Shown: piece by piece, positions 9,357 through 19,081 of the stretch | How positions within the stretch are numbered: the first letter of the stretch is position 1 | Layout of the letters: each line of letters begins with the position of its first letter | Assembly: GCA_005223375.1 (NCBI GenBank) | Contig: RXOD01004066.1 | Location: 1-29,920 of the forward strand | Reading direction: 5' to 3' | DNA from: Amoebophrya sp. AT5.2 | Taxonomy: Eukaryota > Sar > Dinophyceae > Syndiniales > Amoebophryaceae | DNA length: 29,920 nucleotides | The notes under the pieces: model-generated | What the model saw: only the letters and a program-made list of their open reading frames with translations | What the model was told of the DNA's origin: nothing | The model's database searches: none | Translations under genes and position numbers: made by a program

Positions 9357-11174
9357 TCAAAGAAACTCCACCGACGTAATCGCGCTCTTTCCGCAGCAAT
9401 TCGTCGATGAAAGCTCGACCCGAAACTCGTGCTTCTCATCCTCGAAAGTGTCCACACCGCCAACCCCCTGCAGGAACGTCAGTACTCCCACGATGCGCAT
9501 GCACCAGCGCGTGTCCTCAAAAACCGGCTCTCGCAGCTCCTGCTCTTCTTGGCCCGTTTCCTCGATGTTCTTCAACTTGAATTGAAGATCGCACCCGCCG
9601 CCACTGTCGCATTCTTCCCAGCGTGGCCGCAAGTCCTTTTCCAACTCCTCCTGATCGTCGCCAAAGTAATCTTCGGCGAGCAGATCCTCGCGGCTCGCAC
9701 ACCCGTCCTCACTTGCACTTCTCCCCTCGTCGTCTTCGTCCACGACGGTGAGTAGATTTGGCAGCAGCTTCACTTCTTTCACTAGCGCGCGTTGCTCTCC
9801 GAACGTCGGCGACGGTTGCGGACTCGGCGGCAGCTTTTCAAAGAAGCAAACCCAGGCCGGATTCGCTTTTGCCGGGATCGTTCTCGCAGTGGTCAGACTC
9901 CCACGACCAGCGCAGCCCCTGTGTATGTCCCGCACAACCCATTCCGCGACGACAGGGCCACCTTTTTTGCGGAAGAGCCGCGCTTCGACCCCCTCCACGG
10001 GCGGAATGCACTGGCCCAGAGTGAGCGTAAGCGTGACGCTGACTGCCTGCCAGTTCAGTAACTGCACGTCGGCGAAGGGATCTGCTTGCACTTCCTCTTG
10101 ATCAAGTTTGAAAATGTCGCGCTCGCGTGGCGAAGATTCACCAGATCCTGTCGTCGTGAACAATATTTCGGCTTCGTCCCCCTCCTGCTCCTCCTTGTCT
10201 ACCACCTGCTCGTCATGATGCTCGACGTCGACATCTTCCACGGATGCAGACGCGAAATTACCCTGCTGGCTCTCGCTCAAGTCTGCCAAATCCTGCACTC
10301 GAGACAGGAGGTCGTCCAGTTTGATGCTCAACGATCGCCGCGAAGCGAACTGCTTTTTCGGAGAATCGCTATCGCGTTCGCGTTCGCAGCTCGGCTCACT
10401 AGTATTTTTCAACACCTCGTCTTCCTCTTTTGTTTCGCTACAACGCGCTCCGACAACGCGCTTGTTGGAGGGCCGCGAGACACGAGCGACGCCTCCACAC
10501 GATGAGCGCGCCACGCCCTGCTGCAGCAGATGCAGGCTGGTAGTCGTTGACGAAGCAGGGGCGAGCTCCTTCACCACAATGCTGCGGGAAACTACCGTCG
10601 GCCCCTTCGGCGGCGCGAAGTCGCCAAACGCGAGGAAACCCATCAGCAGCTGCCGCAGGGTCAGTAGGTCGTTCGCGGCGGAGGACTGGTGCGCACTTGT
10701 TCTTGTTCTACCTCCGGTTATGTAAAAATCGTCCTCATCGCTACTTTCACCTTGTTGTTCGGAATCTTCTGTAGCTCGTCTCGAGGTGAACGCGCCGGCG
10801 TCTCCTCCGCGTCCAGCACCGCGAAAGCATAGGCCGCTGACCGCGTCCAGCCATTGCTTCACGGCCTCGTGGCGCTCCTCGAGCGACGTCGCCAGTCGTT
10901 TCACACAGCACTGCAAACTACGTTGCCGCGCGACCCCCATCAACACCCAGGACGGCAAGAAAAGCCGGCGCGGGAACGGCAGCAGCAACCGCGAGGGCGG
11001 CAGGAAGGGGTGCAGAGCACTGAAGTCTTCGATCTGAAGGCGGAGGCGACGGAAGGCCGAAAACCGACGCCAGCGCCTCTCGAGCGTGTAGTTTCGCCAG
11101 GAAAGGACGACCTCGTACTCAACGACGCCGTCGGACCCGCACTGGTGCCCCACGATTTCCGCTGACAGTGGCAT
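9357..11174 (-). CDS. PX-domain protein with novel C-terminal region
   Basis: Intronless frame of 605 residues. Residues ~3-115 fit a phox-homology (PX) domain: an early beta strand (YEVVLSWRNYTLERRW), the basic RRWRRFSAFRRL stretch (33-44) that in PX domains starts the phosphoinositide site, the proline loop (LPPSRLLLPFPRR, 58-70), and a closing helix ending KQWLDAVSGLC. PX domains bind PI3P or related lipids and bring proteins to endosomal membranes. Residues ~120-350 are acidic and Ser-rich linker. Residues ~370-600 look folded and beta-rich (LNWQAVSVTLTLTLG, VEARLFRKKGG, AEWVVRDI) with acidic inserts; I do not recognise this part. By inference it is an endosomal or vesicle-associated adaptor. 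The start is the first ATG of the frame and the domain begins at once after it. Confidence 0.75.
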   Translation of the reverse strand: MPLSAEIVGHQCGSDGVVEYEVVLSWRNYTLERRWRRFSAFRRLRLQIEDFSALHPFLPPSRLLLPFPRRLFLPSWVLMGVARQRSLQCCVKRLATSLEERHEAVKQWLDAVSGLCFRGAGRGGDAGAFTSRRATEDSEQQGESSDEDDFYITGGRTRTSAHQSSAANDLLTLRQLLMGFLAFGDFAPPKGPTVVSRSIVVKELAPASSTTTSLHLLQQGVARSSCGGVARVSRPSNKRVVGARCSETKEEDEVLKNTSEPSCERERDSDSPKKQFASRRSLSIKLDDLLSRVQDLADLSESQQGNFASASVEDVDVEHHDEQVVDKEEQEGDEAEILFTTTGSGESSPRERDIFKLDQEEVQADPFADVQLLNWQAVSVTLTLTLGQCIPPVEGVEARLFRKKGGPVVAEWVVRDIHRGCAGRGSLTTARTIPAKANPAWVCFFEKLPPSPQPSPTFGEQRALVKEVKLLPNLLTVVDEDDEGRSASEDGCASREDLLAEDYFGDDQEELEKDLRPRWEECDSGGGCDLQFKLKNIEETGQEEQELREPVFEDTRWCMRIVGVLTFLQGVGGVDTFEDEKHEFRVELSSTNCCGKSAITSVEFL

Positions 11175-12331
11175 TGTACGAGGTTCCGGCTATGGCCAGC
11201 GGTGGCGCTGGCGGTGCGCGGCCCTATCTAGCAGAAGCAGTGAGTAGTACTTCTATAATATGCTGCCATAAAGGTAAATGAGTGCGGGCGCGGCGGGCGC
11301 GAGTTTTCGCTCTTTCATCGTAGCGAAAACTGCTGATAAAACATAATGCGAGCGGAAAGACATTGACATACACACAAAAGCGAGCGGGGAGTGGAAGTCA
11401 ATGTCTAACTCTATCGAGTAGCGGTAGCAGCATAAGTAGAGCGCGGGGAACACAGCAAATGAATCCAAATGGTAAAAATCGTCGTCCGTATTGTATGTCA
11501 GCGGGAGGGATAGCGGGCTCCGAACCTCGCGTACTTTACGCTAATGGCTTACAGTATCTATACTATAGTGATGCCTATTTCAAATTCAAGCGTTAGCGCA
11601 GTGGGGGAGGCGGAGAAAAAGGAATCACAACTACGTTCGTATCTTTTCTTACTGTGTACTTACGGCCTGCTCGTAGGCATTTGGAAAGAGGATCAAGATC
11701 AATCAGCAGCGCCACGCAATCAGGTTCAAACACAAACCGATGCACGAGCAGGAGCATGCTGACACAGTCGGGCACAGGAACAGGAGAATGCTGACTTACT
11801 AAACATGTACTTACACAGCACCAGGAGTACATCGCGGCACGGCAAGAAAAAACATCGATCTGCAGCGAAGAGGACTGCGCGCGACAGAGATGAGTCAAGG
11901 CTTGACTTCAGACCTCACGGCGAACACTATGTTATAGGCCCATGGTGTTGCATTTGCAGAAGCAGTAGCAGAACGAGCGCTCTGCGACGTCTAGTTAAGT
12001 TTGTTGAGGACCGTCGAGACCGTAACTGTATATATACAGCTAATAGAAATAGGGCGCTCGGTCAAATTAATTTCCACCTGACGAAATCCGGCTGTCACAT
12101 GTGCCTGAAAAACTCGTGTCTCATTTGGCGCTGGGCTTTTCCCGATCGTCGCTCGGGGAGCAGAGGTACTGAATCTGAACTAGATAGTGAAGCAGATAAA
12201 TGGTGATACGGCACATACTAGACATCCTAGTAGTGTCTACCGCTAGCTAACGCTAAACACTAAACATCGCTGCCAAAAAGGAAGAGCGCTGCATTTTTCA
12301 TTTCTTTTTGTTCACCGACAACATTAGCATG
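11175..12331. other. Intergenic spacer, no supported gene
   Basis: 1.16 kb without a convincing gene. It carries two copies of GTAAGTAC on minus (11663-11656 and 11814-11807). A 133-codon plus-strand ORF at 11805-12206 has no recognisable motif and runs against the local gene direction. The promoter of the PX gene and the 3' UTR of the 331-residue membrane protein gene should lie here. Confidence 0.5.
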
Positions 12332-13512
12332 TCACTCCTCTTTTTCGTCGCCTTTCGTTGCTTTCTCCCCCTCGCCGGCCTCTTCTTCTGCAGTCGTTTG
12401 CCCCTTGTTGACCGTTACCCCGGTCGCAGATGAGGCCTGCCCGTCTGCACGGTCTCGTGCCTCTGCCCCCCCCATCACTCCCGGCGAGAAAGCTGCCACA
12501 ACCCCCATGAGCAGCAGCAGTAAGACGACACCGACGATCAGCCCCGTGTTCGAGTCCGCTTCTTTTTCGGGTTTCGGTTTCGCCGGCTCCACCTTCTGGT
12601 TCCGACCGGCGCGTTGTATATCGCTGCCCTGCGGCTCCGCGGCCGGCGGCTCCATAATCCACTGCTCGCTTGGATTGGCGGCGTTGTGGCCCAGGCTCAT
12701 AATCCTTCGGTTCCTGTCCAGCTGGATCGTCGCGGGAGTCCGCCCTTGCTCCTTCGCGGCTGTGCCGTCTACATTGCGCTGCATGTCGCCAGTGACGCCT
12801 GTTTCCAGTTCGATGAATCGAAGGACGAGACAGCAGGTTGTACAGGTACTTACTACAACAGGAAAAGGCACACGTCGAACATACAGGAGGTGCAAGACTA
12901 AAGCATTTGTATGGTGCTACTTTAATTTTCCACTACTAGTTCCCACAACGGCTACGATACGCACGACTTGGTACTACCACTACCTGTGAGCCCGCTCGGT
13001 CCTAATTTGACGTGGTAGATCGTGTCATGCTGGTACCAGCCGGCACCTCCCCGTCCCTTCGGGAGCCACACGAAAAGCGCGTTGTCTATGTCCGGATTTT
13101 CTCCCTTCTTCCGGTCTGCATCCAGCACAGCTTTGAAAACGGATTCGTCGATTTCCTCCGCGGGCGTGCTGTCGGGCGGATTCGACCCTCCCTTTACGGT
13201 CACGTAGATTCCGCCAGCCTTCTTGTCCCCGTTTCTGTAGTAGACCCCGCCGGCATAGGTGTCCAGATGTTCTGGATTAGGTGGATCCCCTTGTAGCTGC
13301 AGAAGCGCAGCGGACGCGCCGAAAGCGGTTTCGCTTTGTGCAGCAGAGGCCGCGGCGCGGTGACCGTACAAATTCGAAGCGACCTTCGCGTTACGGGCCA
13401 CCGCATGCGATGGCTGAAGAAACAGCTGGTGATCATTCACAAAAACCGCCGATGCCAACGCGCGGAACAAGGTCCTGCAAATGGACCACCGCTGCGGAGC
13501 GGAGGCTGTCAT
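12332..13512 (-). CDS. Single-pass membrane protein of unknown family (2 exons)
   Basis: Two minus-strand ORFs join as exons 13512-12984 and 12798-12332. The 185-nt intron (CTCACAG|GTAGTG ... GAAACAG|GCGTCA) is phase 1 on both sides, giving 331 residues. Residues ~85-215 look like a folded domain rich in Tyr, Gly and Asp (GGVYYRNGDKKAGGIYVTV, FVWLPKGRGGAGWYQHD, and TIQLDRNRRIMSLG after the splice). A strong hydrophobic helix at 261-280 (TGLIVGVVLLLLLMGVVAAF) follows a Lys/Pro/Glu-rich stretch. The last ~50 residues are acidic. The N-terminus (SICRTLFRALASAVFV) could be a weak signal sequence, which would make it type I with the folded domain outside. No known domain was recognised. The join rests on phase and splice sites, not homology; upstream exons are possible because the ATG directly follows an acceptor-like CAG. 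Confidence 0.6.
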
Positions 13513-14603
13513 CTGGCCTGGTGAGGGTGCAGTGGCTGGCTTTATTACTGTCGATAGAGGGTTGTCTCAACGGCGCAAAAAGACTAGACCCAGAAGATAG
13601 TCATAGGAGCTCGTGCTGACGAAAACGTGCCAGGAAGAGGAAGCACAAGGGCAGAAACTTGATACATGACGATCAGATGCACGACGCTAGGTTTCCGGAC
13701 TAGTTTGGCGGCAAGAAAGTGTTCCTGCAGATCATCAGCAACAAAGCGGGGAGCTAATTTATGCGGCTCGGTGTCGTGGTCGTCAAAAAAAAGTACTGCC
13801 CACGTTGTTGCACAAGCAGGGGAGGTCGAGGCTAAAAAATGAGAATGACGTTTTACTTTTAATCCTTCTTGGGGCAGTGACATTGACATGGGGGACCCCA
13901 TTGGGGACCGTGTACCACGTGTTTAGGATAGATATAGAATTTATCACCAACCGACGACATATTCGGACGGAGTACCAATGGGTCATGATTGCTGGTTTGT
14001 ACCCCGGAAATAGAAGGCGATCCCATGAGCTACCGGTACCCCCTAGACGCACTTCCATGAGCCACCCGTACCCGTACCCGCCTCCATTGAACTACAGTAT
14101 TCATTGAAATCAATACACGATGAATGGGCGTCCGGATACAATGCGTCCGAACGAAAATACAACACGCGAGACGAACATCACCTGACCGCCAGGGCGGGAA
14201 ACTGCAACATAGTCGTGTCTGCTGTGATCCATTGCTTTTGGTCGACTCTCTTCTATGAGGTCTCTTTGTGTCTTTCGTGCGCCTTGCGCGGCGAGATGAG
14301 ATCGCAAAACCAGGTCTCGCCATATTCGAATCGCTGTGGCGAGTTTGACTTGGAGTGCAGCGCGTGCCAGCTCCAGCTGCCACTGCGAAAGATAGAACAA
14401 GCCATCCGTGGGAGCAACTCCTCGCTTCTGACCTGTTCCCTCGCAGTTCCGCCTCTAGTACAGCTGACATCACAGTCACCGAGACAGAGACAGATGGGAG
14501 GCATTATATCGGGCTCGGGCTGCCGCGGCACTGGCGGAACATCCGCTTCAAGAATCGGTCAAGCTTCACCTTTCCCCATCAAGAATAAAATGACTTATAG
14601 TAT
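13513..14603. other. Intergenic spacer, no supported gene
   Basis: 1.09 kb between the 331-residue membrane protein gene and the atlastin-like stop codon. Several ORFs of 90-150 codons on both strands lack motifs and overlap one another. A 205-codon plus frame (14104-14721) runs into the last atlastin exon on the opposite strand and is probably a shadow. A short CCCGTA triplicate lies near 14066-14082. Confidence 0.5.
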
Positions 14604-17600
14604 TCAGTCCTCTTTCTTCGCGGTCGGGGACAACTGCCGTTGCGGTCCGCCCCCCTTCTTTGGCGACGCTGCGGACGTACCGCTGTCTGCCGGGTGGTCG
14701 GTCATGAACGGCGCGACGTAGTTCGACTGAATGTGGTCCCAGAGGCCGAAAAAATCCTTCTTGCCCTTTTCGATGTCCGTGTTTTTGACGTAATACACCA
14801 CTTTGTCACTGCAGCCGTGGGCTAGCACCACACACTGCTTCGCAAGTTCAATGACGGCGATGCCCACAGCGGCCTGCCCCCGGGTCTGCAGGAGCTTGTA
14901 GACCTGAATCGAGTGCGAGCCGAAAGGTCCAATGCTTGATCTTGATATTGTGGCTGTCTCATGCGATGAGGCAAAGCACGACTTCTTGATTGATGATGAT
15001 GCGCAGAGCCACAGGTCTCGCCACCAGATCATCAACATCAAGCGATTGCGATAGAATTGAACCAGATAAGAAAGCAATGTGTACCTGCCAGATCATGACT
15101 CCGAGCACTGCGGTGTAGAAGAGCACGAGCATTTTGGAGACTTGGACGCAGGTGTCCGACCACCAGTCGCAGGTGTAATCCGACATCTTGTCCAGGACGA
15201 GAGATGCGACCGCGACGCACACGATGCCCGCAAACGCCGTGAGCGCCTTCTCCATCCTCCGTGCGTTCTCCTCTTGGAAGGCGACCCAGAGCGCATCCAG
15301 ATCCTTGATCAGCGCTTCCTTGGAGCCCGCGATCTCATCGACGGCACCAAACGTCGCGGATTGGTCGTAGAACTGTGATTTCGTTTTGTGAGTAGAGCAC
15401 TTGTGCATGTCGAAGTGGCTGTCATTCAGATTGATCCGAAGATGGCTGGTGATCCTGATCCATTCATTGCTACGTTGGTACCGCCGCAAAAATTTCATAT
15501 TTATAAATGCACCTCTATTGATTTCTTGTAGGCGTTGGCGTGGTCTTTCTGCAGCTCGTCTTGCTCCTTGCCACTGCGGGCGGTAACTGCGCTCATGCTC
15601 TTGTCCATGGTTTTCTTGTACAGCTTCGCAGCCTCATCCTTGGACGCAAGGTTCTTGGCCTGAAATTTGATGAATGTGATTGTTTCAAAACAGCGTCCCT
15701 TGTGCTTGATGGTTGACTTCGGCAGGCCAAAAAAAAATATAAATAAATTTCTCTGTGAACTCCTCGTTCTGTCAACATCAAAATCAGCACAACAACAGGA
15801 ACAGAGACCCATCACCAGCAGGTACCTTTCCTATAGCCTCCACCATGCTCATTTGGCTGACTTCCATCCCCTGAAACGCCCCCACCAACATTTCCACCAC
15901 GTCCGCAAACGTGTCCGGCGACAAGTCCGTGCCGAACACTTTCTGGCAGCGGACGTCCGAGAACGTGCGGCGGCAGTGGAGGTCCACAAAACGCACAAAG
16001 TCCTCATCAATCTCCTTCAAATCTCCGTCCCACCGCCGCTTCTTGCTTTCCGACACTTTTAACCCGGGAGAAGGGTACAGCCACGGCTTGATCTCCTCGA
16101 AGAGCTCATAGAGCGTGTCGATCGCCTCGCGCTCCTTTACGTCGGGACCTTGTTTGTCAGGAGGTGGTGAAGAGTTAATGTTAGGCTTAGGAGCACGAAA
16201 CGGCCCTACTAGCGTCGGAGAAGAACGCAACACACAGTGCAACGAATGAAGAATAGATGGAGAAGTAGCTGTATCTGTATCACAGGACTTCACTTTCTTG
16301 ACTTTGATTTTCAGCTGCACAGCCACAGCCACAGAAAAATACAGTACTTAGTTTAGTAGTACCAAAGTGCTGATCTAGGTGCCACTGCATTTGCTTTTCG
16401 CAGAGGTCGACGCTCCATCTTTCGTTGCCGACCGGTCGTTTTCTCACTTCGTAGGCTTTGCACAAGCTGTCGTCCTCGAACGTTTCGTCATCGAAGCACG
16501 GCCAGTCGCGCACGACAAGTTCCAGATACTGAAACGGCTTCTTCTTCAGCTTTCCCGGGCCTCCGCTGGCCTGGCCCTGGCGGGAGGCCGCGACAGCCAT
16601 CTCGCTGAAGTAGTGCATGTGCTCCACAGTGTCGGCGCCGATGCGACCCTGGATGTTGTACAGCTGCTTGGAAGAAAGAGCAGTCGTCAGCCCGAATATC
16701 GTCGCGGACTGCTGCTTCGTGGTTTGGCTGTACGTAGGTATGGGTGTGGGTACTTAGCTTAGTTTTCAAATAGTTTTCATCATGTAATGGAAATGCGCAC
16801 AACATGGCAGAATCAGAAAGTAGTCATTTATTCTCCACCTACCTGTCGAACGCCCCTTGCGTGTCCATGATGAGGAGGCCTACGCGCACTTTTCTTTTTA
16901 CGAACACCTCTTCGTCCTCGTTGCTGGAGACGTTCTCCGTTATTGTGACCGTTTTCAAGAACGGCTGCGGCCATACCCACATGCCCTCCGTGCACCGGCT
17001 GGCGCCGCCGCGCCATGAGAAGCCTCGCGGCGACTGCTTCGAAGCGCTCGCGGCGGCCGCGCCGCCCTCCCCCGGCCGCGGCGTAGTCCCGTCGCTCGCC
17101 TCGCTCAGCTTGCCTGATCAGTACCGTGCAACGATTACGAATCGCTCATAATCATGTCAAAACACGGGCGCAACAGTCGATTTATGAAACATCAAGATCA
17201 ACCTTTCAAGCGACTATCAAACGCAAATCAATATCCATAGCTAAAAAAATTTCCTAAAAAAATTTCGACTGTAGACCTGCTGCTTTCATCCACTCTGGCA
17301 CTGGGAATTCGACGTCTGGCACGTTTCTGTCGTCTGCTGGCGGTCCCATAGTTGCACCGTTCCCCTCGGCTCCTCCCTCTGACACCACTGACGAGAACGT
17401 TCGGCCGCTCTTCGCCAGTTCGGCCTGCTCGTACTCGAGGAAGCGGAGGAACAAGTCGAGCAAGAAGCTCTTCCCCGTTCGATACGCGCCCATCACGGAC
17501 ACGACGGAGATTTTCTCCGCCTTCGCGTCGCGGAGGTTCTGCGCGACTTTCTCCAGGTTGGCCCGGTTCACCCGCACCTCATTCGTGTGCAGGTCCACGT

Positions 17601-17691
17601 GCACGATCTGGAGCGGCTTCATCGTGGACTGGTAATGCGTCGTGGCCGGATTCAAAATCTGCTCTGCCGAAGTCAGCTCAACGTCGCCCAT
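14604..17691 (-). CDS. Atlastin-like ER membrane-fusion GTPase (7 exons)
   Basis: Exons 17691-17277, 17113-16843, 16727-16363, 16148-15826, 15659-15513, 15372-15085 and 14903-14604 give 702 residues. All six introns are GT-AG (115-214 nt) with matching phases. Motifs of the atlastin/GBP dynamin-like family appear in order: G1 P-loop GAYRTGKS (68-75), the GFSWRGG loop, G3 DTQG (222-225) running through the exon 2/3 splice into FDSQTTKQQSAT, and G4 RDW (302-304). The middle domain follows (YPSPGLKV, LKEIDEDF). Two closely spaced hydrophobic helices (~550-568 and ~586-603) and a C-terminal helical tail match the hairpin anchor and amphipathic tail of atlastins. Known family role: GTP-driven homotypic fusion of ER tubules. 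The protein is about 140 residues longer than human atlastins, partly from a Gly/Ala-rich insert just before GFSW. Seventeen bases of AT-rich sequence precede the first acceptor candidate; the ATG is first in frame. Confidence 0.88.
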
Positions 17692-19081
17692 TTTGATGGG
17701 CGAAAAAGAAAGGAGGTGGCTGCGGTTCTTGCTTCTTCCTCGTTGTCCGATGGATTACTTCCGACGCTTCGCTACGTTTCGACCTACGCAGATCGTCGAG
17801 GGCTGCCCTTACGCTCGCGCAGCAGTCGAGTGGCGCAAGCGTAACGAAAACGATTGAGGCAGCACTTCCGCGTCAGCCATGGACCTCTTCAGGAGCGAAA
17901 GGAGCAGAAAACCCGCCGGTGGATATGAAAACTCTATTCTGCTTTATAGGTGATAATACAAGAACGTGCGGATACGTGATTCAATGGGGGAATCGCAGGA
18001 ATGAGGTGTGGACTGTGGAGTGGGGCAGGGGCGGTACGAGTTATTATATAGACCAAATCAAAAATTTTTTCAATACGATACTTTTTACCTACGCATATTT
18101 TTTTGAATCAGAATCAATTTATAATCTACTACAAGTACTATATAAATTAGGTCCGAATTAAGCATTTAATTAATTAATTATTTAATTAATTAATTAATTA
18201 ATTATTTAATTATTTATTTATTTAGTTAATTAATTAATTAATTAATTAATTAATTACGAGTGGTTGTATCGAAGCTTTTAAGTTTACTTAAGAACTCAGA
18301 GAATGACATTGTTGTGTGAAAAAAAAAGCGGAGGATGGGATGTGGAACCAGCCTTTTTTTCTTTCTTGTGCACAATAAATAATTAACTACAATATATATA
18401 TATTATAATTTTCGGTTTAGTTTAGAATTGCCACGGACGAGTGAACCCTAAATAATCTTCAGTATGTGCAGAAAATAAAATAACAGTACTCGCTCCTCTC
18501 AAACGTTTCTACTTCGGCACTAAGCACTAAGCATAGACAGTTAATATTGCCAAAATAGTAGTTTGAGTGCAGCAGTACTTTCATCCAAGTGCACAAGCAT
18601 ACTGAATACTACCTCGGGTTCACAGTTCAACTATCGTAATTAATAACCAACTTATTACTTGTACAATATTTTTATGTAGTACGTACAATATTACTTGTAA
18701 CCAACTTATATTTTTATGAGGGCTAAGTAAAACTTGTGTAGGAATATGGACTCAAATAAAGGCTCCTGCATGCATATTAGTTTTAGACCTAATTTCTTAC
18801 CGAGTACAACAAATATATAGCTTGTTGGCTAGTATAAAAGGAAGTAAGTAAATCGAAAAGTCGTAACTAAAAATGATAGGAGGAGCAATTTTCAGAGAGT
18901 GTGTTCTTATTATCATTATGAATTACGAAGCAGCACCACCAATCCCTTTGGTCGATGAATGGGTCCAAAGTTTGATATAATTTAGACCAATTTCGCAAAA
19001 ATGATTCAAAATTGGGTACTAGAATATTATGCCTGCCTGATACACCGATGTATACTACCTAGAACCTCTCCGTTCTCCGTC
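17692..19081. other. AT-rich spacer between the two gene blocks
   Basis: About 1.4 kb with no supported gene. The first ~200 nt resemble the left-hand gene block in composition. From about 17.92 kb the sequence is clearly AT-rich, with a TTAA/ATTA low-complexity tract, A/T homopolymer runs and an alternating AT run near 18391-18400. Short plus-strand ORFs (17919-18161, 19001-19258) have no motifs; the second overlaps the 3' end of the glucanase gene. No tRNA, rRNA or transposon feature was recognised. This is where gene architecture changes. Confidence 0.6.
18164..18256. repeat. TTAA/ATTA low-complexity tract
   Basis: About 93 nt made almost only of TAAT units with ATTT/TTTA interruptions. 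The tract is largely its own reverse complement, so it can form extended hairpins. It is a likely place for assembly slippage or misjoining. Confidence 0.92.

Noticed and set aside
11191..11240. Short plus-strand ATG exon followed by GTGAGT, possibly spliced to about 11817
   Set aside because: The join would make only a ~40-residue peptide through a ~577-nt intron, with no motif and opposite to the gene direction; too weak.
14066..14082. CCCGTA tandem repeat as a telomere-like sequence
   Set aside because: Only about three units in a mixed spacer; far too short for an interstitial telomere.
14104..14721. Plus ORF of 205 codons
   Set aside because: It runs into the last atlastin-like exon on the opposite strand; no recognisable motif.
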